Below are positions 8,976 to 16,114 of a DNA stretch of 64,000 nt, one piece after another (the first letter of the stretch is position 1; each line of letters opens with the position of its first letter). The DNA is from an uncultured bacterium (lineage in GTDB: Bacteria > Actinomycetota > Coriobacteriia > Coriobacteriales > Atopobiaceae): contig CAJMNO010000004.1 in assembly GCA_905214865.1 (NCBI GenBank), positions 1-64,000 of the forward strand. Direction: 5' to 3'. The position numbers and the translations under genes are program-made. Under the pieces are notes generated by a model. The model worked only from the letters and a program-made list of their open reading frames with translations. It made no database searches and was not told where the DNA came from.

Positions 8976-9791
8976 CTACTCAGGGAAGAGCCCCTCGAGA
9001 ACCCGAAGCACCCCGTCCTCCTCGCACGGGGGCGCAACGTGGCCCGCAACGGCCTTGACGTCGTCGGGGGCACCCGCCATCGCGTACGAGCGGCCCGCCA
9101 TCCTCAGCATCTCGACGTCGTTGTGCGAGTCGCCAAAGGCCGCGACCTCCGAGGGCGAGATGCCCCACCTGTCCATGAGCATGCGCAGGCCGGAGGCCTT
9201 GTGCACCCCGGGCGTCACGACGTCGAAGTAGCCGTCGCCGCTGGAGACGGGCTCCATGGAGCCGCCCAGCGCGTCTCTCACCCGCGCGATCTGGACCATG
9301 GCCTCGTCCAGCCCGTCCACAACGGACGAGAACATGAACACCTGGTCGTCCACGTCACGGAAGTCGTCCACCCAAAAGAGGCGGTGGCAGTACACCGCGG
9401 TGTCGTCGAAGAACCACTGGGAGCTGCCCCGCTCCACGTAGGCGCCACGGACCCCGAGCATGGAGAAGGGCACCTCCGGGTTTGCGTGGGCGTAGTCGAT
9501 CATGGCCTCGACCGCCTCGCGCGGGGCACGCGCGGCGAACACCTCCTCGCCGCCGTCGAGGACGTAGGCACCGTTGGCGCTCACGAACCCCATCTCGTGC
9601 TCGTGGGCGGGGAAGAGGTCGCGGATCTGGTAGTACTGGTTGCCGCTCGCGACCGCGAACCTGCAGCCATGCTCCGCCATCCGCCCCCAGATGCGCTCGA
9701 ACCGCTCGACGTCGTAACCCTGGTGGTCGCGGAGGAAGGTTCCGTCCTCGTCCACCGCCACCAGGCGGATCCCACAACCCTTGGAAGACAC
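8976..9791 (-). CDS. HAD-superfamily hydrolase, Cof/YidA type
   Basis: Type IIB HAD phosphatase. The nucleophile motif VAVDEDGTF is at the N-terminus (second residue Glu in place of the common Met or Leu), the cap domain is in the middle, and the C-terminal motif is FGDSHNDVEML. Such enzymes dephosphorylate sugar phosphates or cofactors. Start: GTG 9791 has a strong GGGAGGGGAG site (271 residues). The in-frame ATG at 9815 overlaps the upstream glycosylase stop as ATGA but has poor spacing; either gives the same domain. It is downstream of and probably cotranscribed with the glycosylase and phosphatase genes. Confidence 0.88.
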   Translation of the reverse strand: MSSKGCGIRLVAVDEDGTFLRDHQGYDVERFERIWGRMAEHGCRFAVASGNQYYQIRDLFPAHEHEMGFVSANGAYVLDGGEEVFAARAPREAVEAMIDYAHANPEVPFSMLGVRGAYVERGSSQWFFDDTAVYCHRLFWVDDFRDVDDQVFMFSSVVDGLDEAMVQIARVRDALGGSMEPVSSGDGYFDVVTPGVHKASGLRMLMDRWGISPSEVAAFGDSHNDVEMLRMAGRSYAMAGAPDDVKAVAGHVAPPCEEDGVLRVLEGLFPE

Positions 9792-9811
9792 GCCCCTCTC
9801 CCCTCCCGAGG

Positions 9812-10342
9812 TCATCCCTCGTCCGTTCCGTCGGCGACCTGCCGCACCACCTGGTACGCCTCCACGAGCCGCTCGAGCGTCCACGAGGCGTTGGCGGGGC
9901 TCGTTGAAGGGAGCCGCGTGCAGGGGATGCCCAGGTCGGGCTCGATGTAGCGATGGTAGAGACGGGCGGACGCCGAGCCCGTGCAGAAGATGCCCCTGAT
10001 GGGTGCCACCCGCAGGATGGGCCCTAGGTCGTTGGGCACGGGGTTCTCGATCGACGCGTCGCTTGCGCCCACGATGTCGCAGCTCGCCAGCACGTCGTGG
10101 AGGGCGATGTGGCGGCGCGCGAGGAGCGAGCGCCGCTGTCCCATGGTCTGTGGAACGTCCTCGCCCCAGAGCGACGCAATCACGCGCCAGAACCTGTTCT
10201 GCGGGTTGCCGTAGTGAAAGCCGTTTTCGCGCGACTTGGGGCTGGGCATGGACCCCAGCAGCAAAACGCGAGAGGATTGGTCAAAGACCGCGGGGAGAGG
10301 TGACTCCACGTGCGTCGGGACGGCATCCCTGCGGGTCGTCAC
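9812..10342 (-). CDS. DNA-deoxyinosine (hypoxanthine-DNA) glycosylase, UDG superfamily
   Basis: 176-residue member of the uracil-DNA glycosylase fold, close to family 6 hypoxanthine-DNA glycosylases (COG3663). The N-terminal block LLLGSMPSPKSRENGFHYG and the following NPQNRFWRV are diagnostic. The C-terminal LPSTSPANASW corresponds to the DNA-intercalation loop. It should excise deaminated adenine from DNA. The start is GTG at 10342, preceded by GGGAGAG inside the end of the phosphatase gene with a 1-base gap. The longer frame back to 10789 is an artefact, because it is antiparallel filler over the neighbouring gene. Confidence 0.87.
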   Translation of the reverse strand: MTTRRDAVPTHVESPLPAVFDQSSRVLLLGSMPSPKSRENGFHYGNPQNRFWRVIASLWGEDVPQTMGQRRSLLARRHIALHDVLASCDIVGASDASIENPVPNDLGPILRVAPIRGIFCTGSASARLYHRYIEPDLGIPCTRLPSTSPANASWTLERLVEAYQVVRQVADGTDEG

Positions 10343-10343
10343 G

Positions 10344-11144
10344 CTACTCTCCCTCGCCGATGGGCTCGTAAAACTCCGCGCCGTCGTCCAGGCGCACCAT
10401 GCCCACCTGGCCAAAGCCGTGCCCGCCGGCTGCCCCGCAGTCGATGTCCCAGCGGTCGGCGACACCGCCGGTCTGGTCGCAGGCACCCACGCGGACGACG
10501 CGGCACAGGCCGTCCTCCCCAACGCCGGAACGGTCGGGACGGTCTGCCATCTCGTCCAGATAGGCCGTGGGCGTGTGGCCGGCGACCACGATGGGTCCCC
10601 TGCCGTCCTTGTCCACAAGGCCCGTTGGACGCCCCCAGAACTCCTCGCGAATCCAGATGAGGTCGTCCACGAGCTGGCTCCCGAGCATCTTCTCGATGGA
10701 GTCGTCGTCCCAGGTGTCGCGCGGTTCCACCGCGGAGGACCGAATGCCCGCATGCGCGAAGACGTAGTCACGCTCCCCCACCCTCGCATGGGCGCAGACG
10801 GGAAGCTGGGCGACCCACTCCACCAGGTCGGTCATCCCCGCGTCCCCGAGCTCGGAGAGCCCGCGGACGGTGGTATGGCTCCCGTTGATCTCCCAGTTGT
10901 ACGACGCCATGTCGTCCCGGGGGTCACGAAAGAAGTCGAGCATCAGGTCCTCGTGGTTGCCCATGAGCACGGTTGCACCCGGAAGGTCGCGGCAGAGCTG
11001 CATGACCCCCACGGGGTCCGGCCCACGGTCGATCATGTCCCCCAGCATAAAGATGCTGTCGGAGTCCGAGGGGGACACGCGCTCGAGCAGGCGGTCGAGC
11101 GGGGCCTTGTGTCCGTGCACGTCAGAGAACGCATAGGTTGCCAT
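10344..11144 (-). CDS. Serine/threonine protein phosphatase-like metallophosphoesterase
   Basis: 266 residues of the calcineurin-like PPP family. Metal and phosphate motifs are in order: SDVHGH (residues 7-12), LGDMIDRGPD, LMGNHEDLM, then VFAHAG and VVAGHTPT. These match bacterial PrpA/PrpE-type phosphatases and diadenosine tetraphosphatases, so either phosphoprotein or Ap4A hydrolysis is possible. Start ATG 11144 has GGGAGGAGGGG upstream. It is the first gene of a probable three-gene unit with the glycosylase and the HAD phosphatase. Confidence 0.88.
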   Translation of the reverse strand: MATYAFSDVHGHKAPLDRLLERVSPSDSDSIFMLGDMIDRGPDPVGVMQLCRDLPGATVLMGNHEDLMLDFFRDPRDDMASYNWEINGSHTTVRGLSELGDAGMTDLVEWVAQLPVCAHARVGERDYVFAHAGIRSSAVEPRDTWDDDSIEKMLGSQLVDDLIWIREEFWGRPTGLVDKDGRGPIVVAGHTPTAYLDEMADRPDRSGVGEDGLCRVVRVGACDQTGGVADRWDIDCGAAGGHGFGQVGMVRLDDGAEFYEPIGEGE

Positions 11145-11241
11145 AGCGCCCCTCCTCCCGTCCTGTGGGCGTTTTCGCAAGCACAGTGTAGCCCGAGCCC
11201 GCCCGCGACGCCAATCGCCCTCGTAGGACACGGGGCTTGTG

Positions 11242-11748
11242 TCACCTTCTGATGCGCCTCAGGCGCTCGTGGTAGGTGACGAGCTTCCATGGCTCGGGTG
11301 CACCCGCCTCCACGAGCCTCCCGCCGGAGCGCGAGCCGTCGCCCGCGCGCTCCACCTCGCGGACCACCTGACGCATGGTCCCCTCAAACCGGTCCCTGCC
11401 AAGGCGGCACTCCCACACCACGACCACCGTCCAGCCATCCTGGAGGAGCAGGAGGTGGTCGCGCTCGTCCCTCTCCCTGTTGCGCCTGAACTTGGCCTCC
11501 CAAAACTCCACGTTGGACTTGGGGAGCGGGAGGTCGCAGTGGGGACAGCGGTGCCAGAAGCAGCCGTTGACGAAGATGGCAACCTTGCGTCCGGGGTAGC
11601 AGATGTCAGGCTTGCCGGAAGCCTTCTTCCAGTGCAGGCGGTAGCCGGGAAGACCTGCCTCGCGCAGTGCCCTCCTCACCTTGAGCTCGGGCTTGGTGTC
11701 CTTGCTCTTGTTGGCCTGCATCACGTGGTGCGTGGCGAGGCTGACCAT
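11242..11748 (-). CDS. vsr: Very short patch repair endonuclease
   Basis: Vsr nicks next to T:G mismatches made by deamination of 5-methylcytosine. The 168-residue protein shows the family core: DTKPELKVRRALREAG, then SGKPDICYPGRKVAIFV, then NGCFWHRCPHC with the zinc-site Cys and His residues, and RRNRERD. Vsr is normally paired with a cytosine-5 methyltransferase, but none is in this window, so it is an orphan here. It begins 4 bases after the phospholipase-like gene stops and may be cotranscribed with it. Confidence 0.92.
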   Translation of the reverse strand: MVSLATHHVMQANKSKDTKPELKVRRALREAGLPGYRLHWKKASGKPDICYPGRKVAIFVNGCFWHRCPHCDLPLPKSNVEFWEAKFRRNRERDERDHLLLLQDGWTVVVVWECRLGRDRFEGTMRQVVREVERAGDGSRSGGRLVEAGAPEPWKLVTYHERLRRIRR

Positions 11749-11752
11749 ACGG

Positions 11753-12760
11753 CTACAGGGCCACCCCCACCGGCGGCTCGGGAGGCTCCTCGGTGTCGTC
11801 CGGATCGGTCGGCTGGCCCGAGAAGTTGAGGTTGCCCGTTACCTCCTCGGCGTCCTCCAGGTCGAAGTCGCGCTCGAAGAACCGGGCGTGCAGCGAGGTG
11901 ACACCCTCGAGGGCGTCCTCGTAGATGTCCCAGAAGCTCGTGGTGGACTCCTCCCCAGTGAACGGGTTCCTCCACGTCTGGTGCTCGTGGTTGTCGAAGT
12001 CCGATGTGAGCTCCGCCCTGTCTCGATGCGCCATCGCATGGTAGAGGGAGTACCGGTTGTGGGTGAAGGCGCGCTCGAGCGGCGAGAGCACCGCGGCCTT
12101 CCTCTGGCCAGGAGAGTAGAACAGATGCTGGACCAGACGGAACGCCTTCACGGCATGCGTGTAGCAGTCGAGGTCGAGGGTACGGCTGTACGTCCACAGC
12201 GCCATGTAGAAGAACAGCTTGTCAATAACGGCAAGCGTGGCGTCGTCGGCGGCCAGGACCTCCTTGTACGGCTTGTAGTCCGCCACCGTCTTGTGGAGCT
12301 TGGTGTAAAGCACCATCTCGTCGAAGTCACGCTCGACCTCCGCGTGCACCAACCCCCCATCGCGGCGGTCCAATCCCTCTACGCCCGCGTCGCAGATGGC
12401 GTACTCGTTGAAGTACACGAGGGGGTGCATGGCGCTGTCGAGGGCGTAGTGGCACAGGAAGCCCGCAGCGTACGCGCGCCCCACCGATGACTCGGAGCGC
12501 GACAGCATGCTCAGCGCGTCGTGGAGCGAGACGAGCAGGCGCGCCGGACGCACGGAGTGCATGAGGCCGCCAATGCGGTTGGATGTGGGGACCTGCGGGT
12601 CCGCGAGAAGGTAGAAGAGGGGGTCCGGCCCCTGGTTGCCCAGGAGGAACGCGTCGTGCTCGGCAAGGGAGAGGAGCCCCAGCTGAGTCGAGGCGCTGGA
12701 GTACGCGTCCTTCCCAAAGAAGTCATGGGTCATGATCGCAGGCAAGGTGTCTCCCTTCAC
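11753..12760 (-). CDS. Zinc-dependent phospholipase C family protein
   Basis: 335 residues similar to the S1/P1 nuclease-phospholipase C fold. Near the N-terminus are THDFFGKDAY and LGNQGPDPLFYLL, and FLCHYALDSAMHPLVYF lies near residue 105; these supply the His and Asp zinc ligands of the family. No signal peptide is obvious, unlike secreted clostridial phospholipases, so it may act inside the cell, and lipase activity is not established. The C-terminal 30 residues are acidic and Pro-rich. Start GTG 12760 has AGGACGAGG upstream; ATG 12733 is the alternative. Confidence 0.75.
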   Translation of the reverse strand: MKGDTLPAIMTHDFFGKDAYSSASTQLGLLSLAEHDAFLLGNQGPDPLFYLLADPQVPTSNRIGGLMHSVRPARLLVSLHDALSMLSRSESSVGRAYAAGFLCHYALDSAMHPLVYFNEYAICDAGVEGLDRRDGGLVHAEVERDFDEMVLYTKLHKTVADYKPYKEVLAADDATLAVIDKLFFYMALWTYSRTLDLDCYTHAVKAFRLVQHLFYSPGQRKAAVLSPLERAFTHNRYSLYHAMAHRDRAELTSDFDNHEHQTWRNPFTGEESTTSFWDIYEDALEGVTSLHARFFERDFDLEDAEEVTGNLNFSGQPTDPDDTEEPPEPPVGVAL

Positions 12761-12781
12761 AGTCCTCGTCCTAGATGTTCG

Positions 12782-12810
12782 AGCTTATTCCCCCAAGATG
12801 CAAGGTGCAA
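12782..12810 (-). promoter_or_regulatory. Candidate promoter for the phospholipase-like gene
   Basis: On the minus strand, TTGCAC and TAAGCT are separated by 17 bases, ending 22 bases before the GTG start. Sigma-70-like match by eye only. Confidence 0.4.
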
Positions 12811-12925
12811 ATGGCACCAGACAAATCCCTTAAACGTCACGCGAGCGGAAGGTGCCGACACACGGGCGGCGACAGAAATGCGTCCATCCCGTCGGGCGGC
12901 ACCGCTTACGAGACCCTTACCTTTC

Positions 12926-12953
12926 CACAGATTTCGCAACCATACAATCTGTG
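12926..12953 (+). promoter_or_regulatory. Candidate operator before the MFS gene
   Basis: Perfect 8-bp inverted repeat CACAGATT and AATCTGTG with a 12-bp gap, centred about 45 bp before the GTG start at 12984. The right half overlaps a TACAAT hexamer that could be a -10 element. A regulator site is an inference. Confidence 0.45.
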
Positions 12954-12983
12954 TGCGTTCTGTTCAAAGCGAGAGGGGATGCC

Positions 12984-14213
12984 GTGCGTACCAAGTTCAC
13001 CAAGGCCGAGAAGAGCTGGATCATGTACGACGTGGGGAACTCCGCGCTCGTCCTCCTTGCGACGAGCGTCATCCCCATCTACTTCAAGTCGCTCGCCGAC
13101 GGGCCTGCCCTCGTGGCGTGGAGCTATGCCGAGACGGTCGCATCGCTCGTGATCGCGCTGCTCATGCCCATCCTCGGCTCCATCGCCGACATGCAGGGGA
13201 TGAAGAAGAAGTTCATCGTTGGCACCGTGGGCACGGGCGTGGTCGCCACCGTCGCGATGGGCTTCCCCACCAGCGCGATGGCATTTCTCGTCATCTACGT
13301 GGTGAGCTCCATCATGCTCAACTCGTCGATGGTCTTCTATGACGCGCTCCTGATCGACGCCACGACCGACGACCGCATGGACGAGGTCTCGAGCCAGGGG
13401 TATGCCTGGGGCTATGTGGGCAGCTGCGTGCCGTTCATCGCGTGCCTTGCCGTCGTGCTCAACACCAAGTCGCTTGGCATCTCGCTCCAGACGGCCATGC
13501 AGATCTCGTTTGCCATCACCGCGGCATGGTGGGTCGCGTTCACCATCCCCATGCTCAGGAACGTGCAGCAGACCCACTACAAGCCCCTCCAGGCGCATGC
13601 GCTTCGCAACGCCACCCGAGGGATCGGCACCACGTTGAGGAAGATCTGGGCCGACCGCGGGCTCAGGACCTACATCCTCTCGTACTTCTTCTATATCGAC
13701 GGCGTGCACACCATCATCAAGCTCAGCACGAGCTATGGCTCCGACCTGGGGATTGACGGCACGCAGCTCGTGCTCGCCCTGCTCGTGACGCAGTTCGTCG
13801 CCTTCCCCTCCGCCATCGCCTACGGCAAGCTGGGGACCAAGGTCGGCACCAAGAGGATGCTGCTCGTGGGCATCGCCGGCTACACGTTCATCACCCTGTT
13901 CGCGGCGTTCTTCCTGCGCACCGCCCGCGAGTTCTGGATCCTGGCGCTCCTCGTCGGCCTGTTCCAGGGAGGGCTCCAGGCACTGTCCCGCTCCGAGTTT
14001 GGCAAGCTCTGCCCCAAGGAACACGCCAACGAGTACTTTGGCTTCTTCGACATCTTTGGCAAGTACGCCGCCATCATGGGCACCTTCATCGTGGGGACCA
14101 TGACCGCCCTCACTGGAAACGGCTCCCTGGGCGTCCTCTCCATCGTGGTGCTCTTCGTGATCGGCTTCGTCCTCATGCTCAAGACGCCCGACTCGCGCGA
14201 GCGTGCCTCGTAG
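12984..14213 (+). CDS. MFS transporter, UMF1 (Atg22-like) family
   Basis: 409-residue permease with about 12 hydrophobic segments. It opens with KAEKSWIMYDVGNSA, typical of the UMF1 family, and has the loop motif GSIADMQGMKKKF between helices 2 and 3. YGKLGTKVGTKRM is the equivalent in the second half. Substrate unknown; family members are linked to export or amino-acid efflux. The start GTG 12984 follows GAGAGGGG. The longer frame from 12852 overlaps the presumed operator region and adds no membrane segment. A strong hairpin lies 47 bp after the stop. Confidence 0.85.
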   Translation: MRTKFTKAEKSWIMYDVGNSALVLLATSVIPIYFKSLADGPALVAWSYAETVASLVIALLMPILGSIADMQGMKKKFIVGTVGTGVVATVAMGFPTSAMAFLVIYVVSSIMLNSSMVFYDALLIDATTDDRMDEVSSQGYAWGYVGSCVPFIACLAVVLNTKSLGISLQTAMQISFAITAAWWVAFTIPMLRNVQQTHYKPLQAHALRNATRGIGTTLRKIWADRGLRTYILSYFFYIDGVHTIIKLSTSYGSDLGIDGTQLVLALLVTQFVAFPSAIAYGKLGTKVGTKRMLLVGIAGYTFITLFAAFFLRTAREFWILALLVGLFQGGLQALSRSEFGKLCPKEHANEYFGFFDIFGKYAAIMGTFIVGTMTALTGNGSLGVLSIVVLFVIGFVLMLKTPDSRERAS

Positions 14214-14259
14214 CCATTGCGCGAGCACGAGTGCCGGCAGCGAGGGCACGAGCTTCCAA

Positions 14260-14290
14260 GAGGGGTCTCGCGGATGCCGCGGGGCCCCTC
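14260..14290 (+). terminator. Hairpin after the MFS gene
   Basis: GAGGGG and CGCGG pair with CCGCG and CCCCTC around a short loop. No U-tract follows, so it may only stabilise the 3' end. A second hairpin, GCAGGGGG with CCCCCTGC, lies at 14302-14330. Confidence 0.5.
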
Positions 14291-14418
14291 CGCCTCAGGC
14301 GCAGGGGGTGGAAAGCCCCTCCCCCTGCTGGAGTAGGACGCTTAAGGAAGCGCCGAATCAATCGGGACGGCACGTGACCCCTGTCCCTTGTTTCGCCCCT
14401 CCGGTTTATTCGACGTCC

Positions 14419-14695
14419 CCTTAACGCTCCCGGGCCCCGCGCGGATTGGAGCTCCAACGTGCTTAAAGTTCCTGGGGCCAGTATGGGTTGGGCTTCCTGC
14501 GTGCTTAAAGTTCCTGGGGCCCGTATGGGTTTACCGGCGTCGCGCTCGTTCTGGTACCGGCGGGGTTAAGCATCTGTCCTCAAAATCCATTCCCACACCG
14601 GAATCTTTAAGCAGCATGCCTCCAATCCGTGCAAGCACCGGGAATTTTAAGCCACTAGGCCAGCCTGCCGTGCGGGCACCCGGTTCTCTAAGCTG
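14419..14695. repeat. 41-bp TAAGCA array, family 2, locus B
   Basis: Three inverted units (TTAA at 14421, 14463 and 14505, 42-bp steps) are followed by four direct units (TAAGC at 14567, 14608, 14648 and 14689; steps 41, 40, 41). Inverted units read GCTTAAAGTTCCTGGGGCC. Direct units read like AATCCGTGCAAGCACCGG then TTTTAAGC. Confidence 0.85.
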
Positions 14696-14790
14696 CCGGG
14701 TTTCTCCGATCGTACCGGCCACGCCCGCCCTCTGGAAGAGCTTCGGGACGACCTGACATCCGACACCCGGCGCCCCCCCTACTCGCACAT

Positions 14791-14922
14791 CCCTTCTTTA
14801 GCCCATCCCGTTTGCCCAGGGCAGAGGTGCCGCCACGACGGAGAGGCACCATGGCCTCGTCGCAGGAACGAACCGCCCCGAAGCTGCGGAGCTCGGTCTA
14901 TCGCACCCCTTCTTTGACCCTA
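14791..14922 (+). repeat. CCCTTCTTTGACC motif pair, family 4
   Basis: CCCTTCTTTAGCCC at 14791 and CCCCTTCTTTGACCC at 14906, about 116 bp apart. The same motif recurs at 43214, 56320 and 56444, and inverted at 55718 and 55849, always beside the other arrays. Confidence 0.6.
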
Positions 14923-15080
14923 TCCCGCGAGCCTTTGACCAGAGGGACCGCAGCGACTCGGTCACGCCGCGGGCCATGCGACAGAAGCCACCAGCTCAAG
15001 GGCCCGCGATCCCGGCGGGAGCCCTCCTCGGCCCGGCACCGAACGCCCCTCTCGCCCGGACGCTCGGCCTGGGCAGCCGA

Positions 15081-15947
15081 CTAGTCCCGCGAGGTCTCCG
15101 GGGGCACCATGATCCTCCCGTGGTTTCTGGCCAAGGACTCCATGACGATGGCGACGGAGTCGTCGGCGGAGTCACCGATGTGGTAGCGGGCGGCGCGCTG
15201 GGCGTCCTCCGTTCCGTTGCCCACGCAGAACGAGTTGGGAACGCGCGCCATGAGGGCGAGGTCGTTCTCTGAGTCGCCGAAGAAGGCGATCTGCTCCACG
15301 TCGACGCCCATGGCATCGGAGAGGACCTCCACCGCGGTCCCCTTGTTCCAGCCGTGGGGAAGCACGTCGAGGCATCCCGGGCCGGGGGAGACGAAGTCGA
15401 ACTGCGGCAGCTCCGCCACGACCTCCTCGCGCGCCTCCGCAAACCGCGCCGGGTCTCGCGAGAGGCAGACGAGGTCGACCGTGAGGATGTCCTCGGCAGG
15501 GAGCTCCTCCCCCACCGTCATGGGGACGCTGAGGGTGTCGGGGTCGTCGGTGTACTCGGCAAAGCGCTCGCGCGTGGTGCCAAACACCTGGAACGCGGGA
15601 AGCCCGCGCCGCGCCTGCTCCCTGCTGCAGACGAGCGTGGCGAGGTCGTCGCTGCGCGCGCTGAAATCCACGAGGGCCTGGACGCCGGCGCGGTCGAGCG
15701 GGAGCTTGAAGATGTCCTTGCCGTCCAGGCGCACCAGCTTGCCGTTGGCGAAGATGCCCGTGTCCCCCATGGTCTGGTCGTCGTCGAAGTAGCCCATGAG
15801 GTCAAACGGCTCGCGGCCGCTCGCGGGACCAAACTCGATGCCGGCATCGCGGAGCTCCGCTATCGCTGAGAGGGTTCGTCTCGAGACGGAGGTGTGCCCA
15901 AAGGGCACCAGGGTCCCGTCCATGTCGCTGAGCACGAGCTTGATCAT
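15081..15947 (-). CDS. HAD-superfamily sugar-phosphatase-like hydrolase (Cof type)
   Basis: 288 residues. Motif I is VLSDMDGTLVPF at residues 5-16 and the C-terminal motif is FFGDSENDLALMARV, with the C2B cap domain between. It probably hydrolyses a phosphosugar or nucleotide. The start at ATG 15947 (MIKLVLSD) has AAGGGAGAAGG upstream. The 167-residue extension in the longer frame is Arg/Pro-rich filler and is rejected. It is divergent from the VWA/MoxR pair, with 167 bp between the starts. Confidence 0.9.
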   Translation of the reverse strand: MIKLVLSDMDGTLVPFGHTSVSRRTLSAIAELRDAGIEFGPASGREPFDLMGYFDDDQTMGDTGIFANGKLVRLDGKDIFKLPLDRAGVQALVDFSARSDDLATLVCSREQARRGLPAFQVFGTTRERFAEYTDDPDTLSVPMTVGEELPAEDILTVDLVCLSRDPARFAEAREEVVAELPQFDFVSPGPGCLDVLPHGWNKGTAVEVLSDAMGVDVEQIAFFGDSENDLALMARVPNSFCVGNGTEDAQRAARYHIGDSADDSVAIVMESLARNHGRIMVPPETSRD

Positions 15948-16114
15948 CCTTCTCCCTTCGCTTGTAACCGATTCAGGATACCCCCACTCCACATACGCCA
16001 TGCTCAGCCCACAATAATCGCCATACCGCCCGCCCGCTGGACACCCGTGCGACTGGCGGAGCAGAGGAACGCGGCGCGGAGCGGCTCGTGTACGATTGCC
16101 GTGAGGAGGCTGCC

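Larger units (their letters stand above)
14214..15080. other. Gene-free gap with repeat arrays
   Basis: Convergent gap between the MFS and HAD genes. It holds two hairpins just after the MFS stop (14260-14290, 14302-14330), a 41-bp TAAGCA array (14419-14695) and two CCCTTCTTT motifs (14791-14922). No gene is supported. Confidence 0.7.

Noticed and set aside
6897..9950. 1017-codon open frame on the plus strand
   Set aside because: It is the antisense shadow of the SGNH-GNAT and HAD genes; His/Arg/Val-rich composition and no recognisable domain.
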